Source of the DNA: Desulfobulbaceae bacterium
Lineage (GTDB): Bacteria > Desulfobacterota > Desulfobulbia > Desulfobulbales > Desulfocapsaceae
DNA: 64,000 nucleotides
Assembly (NCBI GenBank): GCA_011390165.1
Contig: JAABSV010000001.1
Location: 97,890-161,889, forward strand
Direction of reading: 5' to 3'
The notes under the pieces are model-generated. The model was given only the letters and a program-made list of their open reading frames with translations, made no database searches and was not told the origin of the DNA. Shown in pieces: positions 25,667 through 34,219 of the stretch; the first letter of the stretch is position 1, and each line of letters begins with the position of its first letter. Both the position numbers and the translations under genes were made by a program.

Positions 25667-28027
25667 TCATCGGGCTAGCACCATACGTTTGACAATCTGC
25701 TCGTCGAGAAGAGTTGCCATCTTGATGTGGAGAGTGAAAAGATCCGCACCTTGCCCCTGTCCCTTCACCCCGACAACCACCCCTCGACACTCCGGCAGTT
25801 CCTCGCCGTCCACGGAGAAGAGGGTGAGGATCTTTCGACCAAGAAGCAGCCGGGCACTGTCGGTGTTGGCGATCCGGACTGAAAAGGCCAGGCCGCCGCG
25901 GGAAATGTCCACCATTTGTCCTTTGAACAGCCGCCCGCTTTGTCGGCCGTAACGATCGAGAAGGATATGCCTGGTAGGCAGGTTCTGGCGGTGTCGGGGA
26001 AACTCCCGTCGGTCCTCACCAGCCATTTTCACCAGTTCCGGAATTTCGGCATGGCTGCGGCAGTAACCGGCGAGAGCGGTGGCAATCCCCGGAAAGGTAG
26101 CGGCGATATCCTGATAGACCGGCAGGGCAAGCACCTGCACCTGCACGTCGGAGAGGGCCCGGAGGCCATAGGTCCAGACCGAGCTGGCCAGGAACTGTTC
26201 CCAGCCGAGGATTCTCCCCGGCTGGACCCGTTTCAGAAATACCTCTTTGCCGGCTACCAGACAGTTGACTCCGATCTCACCGGTATTGAGAAAATAGAGG
26301 CTGGCATCGGTTTCACCAACCCGAACGATGGTCTCACCGGTCTGATAGCTCTCCGGGCGCAATTGAGAGAAGAGGGCGCTCGCCTCGTCGGCGCTCATCT
26401 CTTTGTGAAAGTCGTTCCAGATGGCCATCTCTCGAAAACCGCAACAACCGTGTTTTTTCTCCTCGATCAACTGTTCGAGGGCAATGACCTCGTCAAGGAG
26501 TTGCGGGTTCACCTCGAGAAGTCGGTCGCGGAGCATCTCGGCAAGAAGCAGTTCCTCATCCTGCACGGCGGCTCTGGCCGCCTGCTGAACCAGTTCGCCG
26601 GCAGCTGTCGACCCACTGCTGGCAAGCAGGCTTCGAACCTGTGCCTCAATCTCCTGCAGCCTTCGGTAGGCCCGTTGCTGGGCCGCCGGATCGGTACCGA
26701 AACAGACCCTCTCCTCCTCACCACTCTTTTTTTGGCGCCTATGGCGCCATTGTGGTTCAACTACCTTCAGGGCTTCGTCGATGGCAAAAAGAATACTTTC
26801 CGGGCCGGCGGCGCACTCGCCGCGGAGCAACAAGAGCAGATCCACCGTCTGCCGACCGGGGAATGAATGGAGGGCAGCGATAATGGTCTGCAGCAGTTCC
26901 GGCCCGGTATCGGGCGAAAAACCTTTCCGCCGACCAACCAGGTGACAGAGCCCCGCCAGGACCTCACTACCAAGAGGTGTTCCCTGCATGAGCAGGCGGA
27001 TGACCTCGATCTTCAACCGCTCGCTGACCAGCGGCAGGGCTTCAAGAAGCCGCTCCTGTCGCTCCTCGGCGACAAATTTTCTGGTAAAGTTGAGGACTTC
27101 ACGCTGGACCCGCTCATCTTTATGGCCAAGGTAGGGGAAGGCGTCAGCATACAGGTCAGGATCACCGATGGCTGCCAGGACAGCAAGTATATTGCGAAGT
27201 ACCGGCCAGGGCGGCATTCTCGCCAGTCTTTCCCGTACGGCCGGCACCACTGGTGCCCCCAGAGAAGCGGCCAGCCGGATCAACTGCAACCGTTCGTCAC
27301 GGTTCCGGCCGGCGGCGATCCCGTCTAGGATGTGGCCAACGGCGCAAGGACCAAGGGCGATGAGCAGGGCGATAATCTCCGGCTGCTGAGCCTCCTCACG
27401 AAAATAGCTGTCGGCAAGCCACTCGACGATCTTTTTCCCGGCCAGTTTTTCCAGGCTCCGCGCCGCCAGAATCCGCAGTGCCCTGCCCTGCTGACCGTCG
27501 CCATCCTGCAAAGTGGTCAAGGCCTGGATAGTCCGCTCCGCCTCCATCCAAAAACCGCGAAACAGCAGCCACTCTGTGATCTCCACCACCTGCTGAAACA
27601 TCGCCTCGCTGCCGGAGAGCATCTCAGTCTCGTTCTCCAGCCAATGCCAGCAAGCCGGACAGAGGAGGAGCAGATCACGGTCCTGCCGGCTGAGCAGTTC
27701 GCTGGCCGCCAGAGAAAAAATGGCCAGCAGGCGGCTGCGCAGGCGAGGATCGGCTGCCGTCACCGCGCCGGCCAGTGAAGCGAGTAGCTGCTGCCTTTCC
27801 GGACGCTCATCCGGTTCGGCGGAGAGCAGAAAAAGAGAGAGTTGTCGGGCAAACCGATCGCCGTACAACAGGGGGAGATGGCCGCTGAGAAAACGTTGCC
27901 TGTCATCGGCAAAACTGTCCGTTTCCTGTGGTCGGCGGTGGGGCAGGCAGTATTCCAGGGGTAAGTCCATCACAGTATCCCACAGCTTTCTATTCAAGGC
28001 TACCGTATCCGGCTGACACCATGACAT
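25667..28027 (-). CDS. HEAT-like, cyclic-nucleotide-binding and PilZ domain protein
   Basis: 786 residues. The N-terminal two thirds (about 60-520) is all-helical with HEAT-like repeats, for example LRNILAVLAAIGDPDLYADAF followed by LGHKDERVQREVLNF. A Crp-type binding domain covers about 540-660 (ETIVRVGETDASLYFLNTGEIGV), but its phosphate cassette lacks the usual Glu/Arg pair. A C-terminal PilZ domain (671-775) keeps both c-di-GMP motifs, RREFPR (R674, R678) and DISRGG (D707, S709, G712). No membrane segment or enzyme domain is seen. It may convert c-di-GMP and another ligand into protein-protein contacts. The ATG at 28027 has GAGGG upstream; ATG 27970 is an alternative. Confidence 0.82.
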   Translation of the reverse strand: MSWCQPDTVALNRKLWDTVMDLPLEYCLPHRRPQETDSFADDRQRFLSGHLPLLYGDRFARQLSLFLLSAEPDERPERQQLLASLAGAVTAADPRLRSRLLAIFSLAASELLSRQDRDLLLLCPACWHWLENETEMLSGSEAMFQQVVEITEWLLFRGFWMEAERTIQALTTLQDGDGQQGRALRILAARSLEKLAGKKIVEWLADSYFREEAQQPEIIALLIALGPCAVGHILDGIAAGRNRDERLQLIRLAASLGAPVVPAVRERLARMPPWPVLRNILAVLAAIGDPDLYADAFPYLGHKDERVQREVLNFTRKFVAEERQERLLEALPLVSERLKIEVIRLLMQGTPLGSEVLAGLCHLVGRRKGFSPDTGPELLQTIIAALHSFPGRQTVDLLLLLRGECAAGPESILFAIDEALKVVEPQWRHRRQKKSGEEERVCFGTDPAAQQRAYRRLQEIEAQVRSLLASSGSTAAGELVQQAARAAVQDEELLLAEMLRDRLLEVNPQLLDEVIALEQLIEEKKHGCCGFREMAIWNDFHKEMSADEASALFSQLRPESYQTGETIVRVGETDASLYFLNTGEIGVNCLVAGKEVFLKRVQPGRILGWEQFLASSVWTYGLRALSDVQVQVLALPVYQDIAATFPGIATALAGYCRSHAEIPELVKMAGEDRREFPRHRQNLPTRHILLDRYGRQSGRLFKGQMVDISRGGLAFSVRIANTDSARLLLGRKILTLFSVDGEELPECRGVVVGVKGQGQGADLFTLHIKMATLLDEQIVKRMVLAR

Positions 28028-28344
28028 CGACGCCCTCGCTGGCGAAAGGGTGAGCCGGCGGTGTGCCAGGCCTCCTTGCCGCTCTCCCGTCGGGGCAACA
28101 GGCAAATCGGATACCAGCTATCGGAGGGCAACGCGGCTCCATACTACCCGATATCCGGCTGTACCTCAAAATAAAAGGCATAGCCCCGGCAAGCAGAACA
28201 GGATCGGCGTCACCATCTTGTGGAGAAAAGGTGGTAGAGGAGACCGGGCACCACTTTTCTCTGACGCGATTGCCCTTGAATTTTTCTGGCAACTGCTCTA
28301 AACTTTGCGGCCTCCATTAACCTTTATGAACAGCACGAAACAAC
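28028..28344. other. intergenic region upstream of the lipid cluster
   Basis: 317 bases between divergent genes. No gene is seen. It contains a candidate promoter for the ketosynthase at 28276-28304. Around 28095-28155 there are C/G-rich complementary segments that might fold, but no riboswitch consensus fits. Confidence 0.5.
28276..28304 (+). promoter_or_regulatory. candidate promoter of the lipid cluster
   Basis: TTGAAT (28276-28281) and TAAACT (28299-28304) are 17 bases apart, each matching four of six consensus positions, 40 bases before the ketosynthase ATG. Confidence 0.45.
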
Positions 28345-29583
28345 ATGCTCCAGCGCAGGATAGTCCTCACCGGTGTCGGCCTCGTCGCCCCCAACGCCAC
28401 CTCGTATTCTGAATTTCGGCAAAAACTGGTCAACGGCCAGAGCGAGATCAGCGAAATTGATCTCCGCTACTTCGGCAAGGCGCCGGCCGGAGTCTGCACC
28501 TTTCCGGAAACCCTCTATCGGAAAAAGAAAGAGAACAAGAAAGGAACCCGGGCCGGTTGCCTCGGTGTCTACTGCGCCAACGAGGCCCTGCTCAACGCCA
28601 GGCTCGACCTCTCCAGCTACGACCGCTCCCGGGTCGGTGTGTATATCGGTCTGACCGAACACGGCACCGTCGAAACCGAAAACGAAGTATACAATATCAG
28701 CCGTTACGACTACAACGTCGACTACTGGACCCACCACCACAACCCCCGGACCGTCCTCAACAACCCGGCCGGCGAGATCACCATGAACCTTGGCATCACC
28801 GGCCCCCATTATGTGATCGGTGCCGCCTGTGCCGCCGGCAATGCCTCGCTCATTCAGGCGGTGCAGATGCTTCGCCTGGGAGAGGTGGAGATGGCCCTCG
28901 CCGGCGGCATTTCTGAATCGGTGGGTTCATTTGGCATATTTGCCAGTTTCAAGGCCCAGGGCGCCCTCGCCGAAGCAGCTGACCCAAGGGCGGCAAGCCG
29001 CCCCTTTGATAGCGCCAGGAACGGCATCGTCATCTCTGAGGGAGCCTGCATCTACACCATCGAATATCTGGAGCGGGCCCTGGAGCGAGGGGCGCCGATC
29101 CTTGGCGAAATCGTTGGCTACGGAATGAACTCTGATGCCCGTGACTTCGTCCTTCCCTACGGCCCCCGACAAGCCGAATGTATGCGCCTGGCCCTTGCCG
29201 GCGCCGAATTGCAGCCGGATGAGATTGACCTGGTCAACACCCACGCCACCGGCACCAGACAAGGGGATATTGAGGAGTGCAAGGCGATCCGGGAGGTGTT
29301 TCACCACTGCCCGACCACCTACGTCAACAACACCAAGAGTATCATCGGCCACGCCATGGGGGCGGCCGGGGTTCTCGAACTGGCCGGTAACCTCCCATCC
29401 TTCAACGACCATGTCATCCACCCCACCATCAATGTCGACCACCTCGACCCGGAGTGCCACCTTGACAATCTGGTGTTGAACCATGCGCGAACCGTGCCCA
29501 AGGTGGAAACAATCCTCAACAACTCTTTCGGGATGGTGGGGATCAATTCGACGGTGATCGTCAAGAAATGGCTCCAGGACTGA
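28345..29583 (+). CDS. beta-ketoacyl-ACP synthase (FabF-like)
   Basis: 412 residues, condensing-enzyme fold. The catalytic Cys-His-His triad is complete: C162 in GAACAAGNAS, H300 in VNTHATGTRQGD and H336 in KSIIGHAMGAAG (with K331). It therefore should decarboxylate malonyl-ACP and elongate an acyl chain rather than act as a chain-length factor. The segment 57-75 (YRKKKENKKGTRAG) is unusually basic, and 118-135 is rich in aromatic and His residues (WTHHHN), unlike housekeeping FabF. It heads a same-strand cluster of ACP, two flavoproteins, ketoreductase and dehydratase, so it likely serves a dedicated pathway. Spacing to the ACP gene is 149 bases, with a possible internal promoter. Confidence 0.9.
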   Translation: MLQRRIVLTGVGLVAPNATSYSEFRQKLVNGQSEISEIDLRYFGKAPAGVCTFPETLYRKKKENKKGTRAGCLGVYCANEALLNARLDLSSYDRSRVGVYIGLTEHGTVETENEVYNISRYDYNVDYWTHHHNPRTVLNNPAGEITMNLGITGPHYVIGAACAAGNASLIQAVQMLRLGEVEMALAGGISESVGSFGIFASFKAQGALAEAADPRAASRPFDSARNGIVISEGACIYTIEYLERALERGAPILGEIVGYGMNSDARDFVLPYGPRQAECMRLALAGAELQPDEIDLVNTHATGTRQGDIEECKAIREVFHHCPTTYVNNTKSIIGHAMGAAGVLELAGNLPSFNDHVIHPTINVDHLDPECHLDNLVLNHARTVPKVETILNNSFGMVGINSTVIVKKWLQD

Positions 29584-29633
29584 CTTTCTTCCCCTCAAGA
29601 CAAATAACTGTAAACAAGTGAACCAGGGTATGG

Positions 29634-29639
29634 TATAAA
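29634..29639 (+). promoter_or_regulatory. possible extended -10 element before the ACP gene
   Basis: TATAAA preceded by TGG forms an extended -10 (TGn-TATAAA) about 95 bases before the ACP start. No good -35 is present. It is followed by a small inverted repeat, GTTTTG and CAAAAC (29644-29662). Confidence 0.3.
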
Positions 29640-29732
29640 AAGCGTTTTGCCATTGACAAAACAGGTGCCCCCGGTATTTTCAGGAGGCCGTGTACCGATA
29701 CCACTTTTTTCACGTCGAATCCGGAGACCTTC

Positions 29733-29984
29733 ATGACAAGTACTGAGATACAAGAGCTGATTCTCGAGATCATTCAAGATATTGACGATGAGGCTGACTT
29801 TTCCGATCTTGACCCCGACCAGCCCCTGCGCGACCAGCTCGACCTCGATTCCATGGATTTTCTCGATATCGTCATGGAACTGCGCAAACGCCACAAGCTG
29901 CAGATTCCCGAGGAAGATTACCCCCGCCTGGCCACCCTCAACAGTTGTGTTTCTTACCTGACTCCCCTGCTGCACGACGCCTGA
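29733..29984 (+). CDS. acyl carrier protein
   Basis: 83 residues, acidic. The phosphopantetheine attachment Ser is S40 in LDLDSMDFLDIV, matching the DSL-type motif with Met in place of Leu. Helix I (IQELILEIIQDID) and the final helices fit the ACP fold. GGAGACCTTC precedes the ATG. It lies between the ketosynthase and two flavoproteins, so it probably carries the intermediates of this cluster rather than serving general fatty acid synthesis. Confidence 0.93.
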   Translation: MTSTEIQELILEIIQDIDDEADFSDLDPDQPLRDQLDLDSMDFLDIVMELRKRHKLQIPEEDYPRLATLNSCVSYLTPLLHDA

Positions 29985-29988
29985 GGCG

Positions 29989-31386
29989 GTGAAAACCCCT
30001 CTTCTGGTCATTGGTGGCGGCCTCTCCGGAATAGCTGCCGCCATTCGGGCCGCCCGCTTCATCCCAGATGTCCTGCTGCTGGAAAAACACCACCGCCTGG
30101 GTGGTCTGAACTCGTACTTTTATCGCCACGGTCTCCTCTTCGAAACTGGCCTGCATGCGATCACCAACTATGCTGAACCGAGGGATAAAAAGGCACCGCT
30201 GAACCGTCTGCTGCGCCAGTTGAAACTCCCCAGGGATACCTTTAACTTCTTGCCCCAGCGGCAAAGTGAGATCCTCTTTCACGGCTGCGCCAGCCTGCTC
30301 TTTTCAAACGACTTCAATCTGTTCCAAGAAGAAATCAAGCGGCAGTTTCCCGCCTCGGCGGATAATTTTGCCGCCCTGGTCGCCTTTCTTGACGGTTTTG
30401 ATCCCTTCGTTATTCGCCCCTTCCGCTCGACCCGCCAGTTTCTTGTCGAGCGGCTCCGCGAACCGCTGCTGCAGGAGATGCTCCTCTGCCCCCTCCTCTA
30501 CTATGGCTCAAGCCACAGCAACGATATCGACCTCAGCCAATTCGCCATCATGTTCCGGGCGATCTATCAGGAAGGGATGTTCCGACCCGGTGGGAATATC
30601 AAGGAGTTCCTCGATACCCTGCGCAACCACTACCTCTCCCTCGGCGGCTCTCTCCGCACCGGCTGCGGGGTGGCCCGAATCGTCTGTAGCGGTGAACGGG
30701 TGGAGCGAGTCATTCTGGCGGACGGTGAGGAACTGGAGTGTGACTACCTCCTCTCGACCATAGGCTACCACGAAACCCTTCGCCTCCTCGCCGAAAGTAC
30801 GGCAGCACCGCCGGCCGCCCTTGCCGGGCCACGGCTTGGCTTTATCGAAAATATCTACCTGCTAAAAACTCCGCCAACAGCACCGCCACTCAGTGACAAA
30901 ACGATCATTTTTTATAACAAGGGCGACACGTTCTCTTATCAGCGACCAGACCAGCCAGTGGACTTTCACAGCGGCGTGATCTGTTTACCGGGCAACTTTG
31001 CCCAGTTGCCGCCGCGGTTACACCAAGAGATTCGTTCTACCCATCTCGCCAGCTACCCTCTCTGGCGACAACTGGCTGACGACCCGGCCGCCTATCTGGC
31101 TGAAAAACAATCCTCCTCCCTCCGTTCCCTGGTTGAGCTCGAGTCTGTACTCGGTCCGTTCCGAGAAACTATTCTCTATGAAAACAACTTCACACCTGTT
31201 ACCATAGAGCGCTACACCGGAAAGCTGGAAGGTGCGATTTACGGCAACCCGGCCAAAATCAAGGATGGCGATATCGGCTACCGCAACCTCTTTCTCGCCG
31301 GCACGGACCAGGGTTTTCTCGGTATCGTCGGGGCCATGCTCAGCGGGGTCTCCATCGTCAACAGTCAAATTCTCCCCAACCTCTAA
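29989..31386 (+). CDS. FAD-dependent oxidoreductase, phytoene desaturase-like (first copy)
   Basis: 465 residues from a GTG start 4 bases after the ACP stop. The N-terminal dinucleotide-binding motif is VIGGGLSGIAAAIRAA, followed by LLEKHHRLGGLNSYF, the arrangement of CrtI/CrtN-type desaturases and isomerases. The C terminus has NLFLAGTDQGFLGIVGAMLSG, the usual flavin-contact segment. The family dehydrogenates or isomerises long hydrophobic polyenes. Here the neighbours are fatty acid synthesis enzymes rather than carotenoid synthases, so an acyl-ACP or lipid substrate is inferred. The second flavoprotein gene follows at once and has related motifs, suggesting an old duplication. Confidence 0.85.
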   Translation: MKTPLLVIGGGLSGIAAAIRAARFIPDVLLLEKHHRLGGLNSYFYRHGLLFETGLHAITNYAEPRDKKAPLNRLLRQLKLPRDTFNFLPQRQSEILFHGCASLLFSNDFNLFQEEIKRQFPASADNFAALVAFLDGFDPFVIRPFRSTRQFLVERLREPLLQEMLLCPLLYYGSSHSNDIDLSQFAIMFRAIYQEGMFRPGGNIKEFLDTLRNHYLSLGGSLRTGCGVARIVCSGERVERVILADGEELECDYLLSTIGYHETLRLLAESTAAPPAALAGPRLGFIENIYLLKTPPTAPPLSDKTIIFYNKGDTFSYQRPDQPVDFHSGVICLPGNFAQLPPRLHQEIRSTHLASYPLWRQLADDPAAYLAEKQSSSLRSLVELESVLGPFRETILYENNFTPVTIERYTGKLEGAIYGNPAKIKDGDIGYRNLFLAGTDQGFLGIVGAMLSGVSIVNSQILPNL

Positions 31387-31417
31387 GCGATTCTGTTTTG
31401 TAACCACTCTGTTATCT

Positions 31418-32821
31418 ATGCCGGTACCTTTTCCTCAACTGGCCCAAGCCTACGATGTGATCGTGGTCGGCTCCGGCCTCGGTGGACTGACCGCTGCCAA
31501 CCGCCTTGCCTACTGCGGCCACAAAGTCCTTCTCCTCGAACACCACCACCGCCTTGGCGGTCTGGCAACCTGGTTCAAACGCCGGGGGCACATCTTTGAT
31601 ATCAGCCTGCACGGTTTCCCCTACGGCATGGTGAAGACCTGCAAAAAGTACTGGAACCGGGCAATCATGGAGTCCATTGTCCAACTGCGTGACATCGTCT
31701 TCGACAATCCCCAGTTCTCTCTCCGCACCACCTTTGACAAGGAGGATTTCACCCGCCTCCTCCGCCAGCAGTTCAAGATCCCGGCTGACACCATCGACCG
31801 TTTTTTTGCCACCGTCGCCCGGATGAACTTCTACGACGACCAGTCGATGACCACCCGGGAGTTGTTCGAACGTTTTTTCCCCGGACGCTCCGATGTCCAT
31901 CGCCTGCTGATGGAACCGATCACCTACGCCAACGGCTCAACCCTTGATGACCCGGCAATCACCTATGGTATCGTCTTTTCCAACTTCATGAACAAGGGGG
32001 TCTACACCTTTTCCGGCGGCACTGACAGGTTGATCGGCCTGATGACCGATGAGCTGGAAAAAAACGGGGTGACAATCTGCACCTGCGCCAAGGTCGACAA
32101 GATTCTTGTCGAGCGGGGGGAGGTCCGGGGGGTGTCGGTGTTGGGTAAAACCATTACCGCCCGGGCAGTGGTTTCCAACAGTGGAATTACCAACACCGTC
32201 CACAACCTGACTGATCGGGAGGTCTACTCACCGGAATTCCTTGACAAGGCTGATCGGGTCCGGGTCAACAACTCGAGCTGCCAGGTCTACCTCGGCATCC
32301 GGGATGGCGAACATCTCGATGCGGTCGGCGACCTCCTCTTCACCTCCACCGCACCGCAGTTTGACTCGGAAGAGCTTCTTGATCTGCAAACCCGATCAAA
32401 AACCTTTTCCCTCTATTATCCGAAGACCCGTCCCGGCCAGAACCGCTATACGGTGGTGGCCTCAATGAACAGCCGCTATGACGACTGGGCGGCTCTCGAC
32501 GACATCCACTACCAGGAGGAAAAAAAGGCGATGATCAACCGTTCGATCTTCGACCTGGAACGTTACCTCCCCGGGGTGTCGGCCAAAATTGACTGGGCGG
32601 AGGCAGCCACCCCCAGGACCTTCAACACCTACACCCTGCACACCCGCGGCACCTCCTTCGGTACCAAGTTCGAGGGGCTGGATATCTCCCGTTCCATCTT
32701 CCGGGAGGTGGCCGGGTTGTTTCATGTCGGCTCGGTGGGTATAATCATGTCCGGCTGGCTTGGGGCAATAAACTACGGGGTCATCGTGTCCAACGATGTT
32801 GACCTCTACCTGCGATCCTGA
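31418..32821 (+). CDS. FAD-dependent oxidoreductase, phytoene desaturase-like (second copy)
   Basis: 467 residues. The N-terminal VIVVGSGLGGLTAANRLA and LLLEHHHRLGGLATWF parallel the preceding protein, and TFSGGTDRLIGLMTDEL is the conserved central segment of this superfamily. The C terminus GLFHVGSVGIIMSGWLGAINYG is diverged from the usual flavin-contact motif. The ATG at 31418 was chosen because the flavin fold starts there; the longer frame overlaps the previous gene by 155 bases. No strong ribosome site is visible, consistent with reinitiation. Two adjacent flavoproteins suggest successive desaturation or isomerisation steps on one substrate. Confidence 0.85.
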   Translation: MPVPFPQLAQAYDVIVVGSGLGGLTAANRLAYCGHKVLLLEHHHRLGGLATWFKRRGHIFDISLHGFPYGMVKTCKKYWNRAIMESIVQLRDIVFDNPQFSLRTTFDKEDFTRLLRQQFKIPADTIDRFFATVARMNFYDDQSMTTRELFERFFPGRSDVHRLLMEPITYANGSTLDDPAITYGIVFSNFMNKGVYTFSGGTDRLIGLMTDELEKNGVTICTCAKVDKILVERGEVRGVSVLGKTITARAVVSNSGITNTVHNLTDREVYSPEFLDKADRVRVNNSSCQVYLGIRDGEHLDAVGDLLFTSTAPQFDSEELLDLQTRSKTFSLYYPKTRPGQNRYTVVASMNSRYDDWAALDDIHYQEEKKAMINRSIFDLERYLPGVSAKIDWAEAATPRTFNTYTLHTRGTSFGTKFEGLDISRSIFREVAGLFHVGSVGIIMSGWLGAINYGVIVSNDVDLYLRS

Positions 32822-32832
32822 AAGAGGCAGAG

Positions 32833-33573
32833 ATGGAGAGTTTTGCAACCCAGACAATCCTGGTCAGCGGGGCCACCCGCGGCATCGGCAAGGCCGTGGC
32901 CGAGGCTTTCCTCCGGGCGGGGGCCACCCTCATTGGCATCTATGCCGGCAACAACGACGCCGCCAGCCGCTTTGCCGAGGAGAATCAGGCCTATGCCGAC
33001 CGATTTTCCCTCCACCGCTGCAATGTTGCCGATGAGCAGGAGGTCGGCAAACTTTTTACCTGGATCGAGGAGAACCATCAGGCCCTTGATGTCCTGGTGA
33101 ACAATGCCGGCATCCGCCGAGATGCCCTGTTGGCCATGATGCGCACAACTCACTGGCAGGAGGTGCTCGACACCAACCTCACCGGCAGTTTTCTGATGGC
33201 CAGGGCAGCGGTTCTGTTGATGCTGAAAAATCGCTATGGCCGGATCATCAATATCACCTCGCCAGTTGCCCACCTCGGTTTTCCTGGTCAAGCCAACTAC
33301 GCCGCATCAAAGGCCGGCCAGATGGCGATGACCCGCTCCCTGGCCAGAGAGGTTGCCCGGAAGAAGATCACCGTCAACTGTGTCTCACCCGGCTTTATCG
33401 CCACCGATTTTATCGCTGACCTGGCTGAGGAACAAGTCGCTGCCTACAAAAAAATGGTACCGATGCGCCGCTTCGGCACCCCGGCAGAGGTGGCTCAGGC
33501 GGTGCTCTTTCTTGCCTCACCGGGAGCCTCATATATCACCGGGACAACCCTTGATGTCCACGGTGGGCTGTAG
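32833..33573 (+). CDS. 3-oxoacyl-ACP reductase (FabG-like SDR)
   Basis: 246 residues, classical short-chain dehydrogenase. The nucleotide-binding motif is VSGATRGIGKAVAEAF, then VLVNNAGIRRD. The catalytic triad is S143 (NITSPVAHLGF), Y156 and K160 (YAASK). The C-terminal GTTLDVHGGL is the normal FabG end. It should reduce the keto group formed by the ketosynthase, using NADPH. GAGGCAG precedes the ATG; it starts 11 bases after the flavoprotein stop. Confidence 0.92.
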   Translation: MESFATQTILVSGATRGIGKAVAEAFLRAGATLIGIYAGNNDAASRFAEENQAYADRFSLHRCNVADEQEVGKLFTWIEENHQALDVLVNNAGIRRDALLAMMRTTHWQEVLDTNLTGSFLMARAAVLLMLKNRYGRIINITSPVAHLGFPGQANYAASKAGQMAMTRSLAREVARKKITVNCVSPGFIATDFIADLAEEQVAAYKKMVPMRRFGTPAEVAQAVLFLASPGASYITGTTLDVHGGL

Positions 33574-33587
33574 ACAAGGAAAAAAGA

Positions 33588-34037
33588 ATGGCGTTGTACC
33601 CGGAAGTCACCACCCTGATACCGCATCGACCACCCTTTCTCTGGGTAGACAGGATACTCTCCTTCACCGGCAAGGAGATCTCTACCGTAAAAAAGATACC
33701 CGAAAACCTGCCAGTTTTTGCCGGCCACTACCCGGGCAACCCACTGCTGCCGGGCGTGCTCCTCTGCGAGGTGGTTTTTCAGAGCGGAGCGGTCCTCATG
33801 GCCCTGCGAAGCGAGCAGGGGCCCAGGCAGGAAAGGGTACCGGTTCTCACCCGGATCCAGACCGCGCGCTTTAAACGGCCAGTCCATCCCGGTGATCATT
33901 TGCAGGTTTCAGTGCATCTCAGCGAAGAACTGGCCGGAGTGGCCTTTTTCAAGGGGAATATCAAGGTCGCCGGGCGGACGGTGCTGCAGGTGGAGTTTTC
34001 CTGTGCGATGGCCGCCGTGTCTACCGCCGACCGATAG
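33588..34037 (+). CDS. 3-hydroxyacyl-ACP dehydratase (FabZ-like hotdog)
   Basis: 149 residues, hotdog fold. IPHRPPFLWVDRI at the N terminus and FAGHYPGNPLLPGVLLCEVVFQSG (45-68) match FabZ, with the catalytic H47 and E61 both present. It should dehydrate the 3-hydroxyacyl-ACP to the 2-enoyl form. No enoyl reductase is in the cluster, so double bonds may be retained and a polyene product is plausible. AAGGA precedes the ATG by 9 bases. It is the last gene of the lipid cluster, 182 bases before tolQ. Confidence 0.9.
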   Translation: MALYPEVTTLIPHRPPFLWVDRILSFTGKEISTVKKIPENLPVFAGHYPGNPLLPGVLLCEVVFQSGAVLMALRSEQGPRQERVPVLTRIQTARFKRPVHPGDHLQVSVHLSEELAGVAFFKGNIKVAGRTVLQVEFSCAMAAVSTADR

Positions 34038-34069
34038 AATCGGATTCTTCTTTCCCTGCATTTGACCAT

Positions 34070-34097
34070 TTGATTTTTTTTCCGGAACAGGTAAGAT
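34070..34097 (+). promoter_or_regulatory. candidate tol operon promoter
   Basis: TTGATT (34070-34075) and TAAGAT (34092-34097) are 16 bases apart, about 120 bases before the tolQ GTG. A moderate match only. Confidence 0.35.
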
Positions 34098-34219
34098 GCC
34101 CTGTTTGTATTGCAGTTTTCCCATGGCCCTGCCTACAGCGGCCAGACAGCAAACCGAACTTTCGCCGTGGCCCGCTCGCCAGCAGACCCGGCCAGACAAC
34201 CAGAGAAGGAAGGACCATC

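Noticed and set aside
28095-28165. Possible c-di-GMP (GEMM) riboswitch upstream of the ketosynthase, from the segment AGGCAAATC and nearby complementary bases
   Set aside because: The stem after GCAAA does not pair (TCGGAT against ATCGGA), and the GACGCAAAGCC core is absent.
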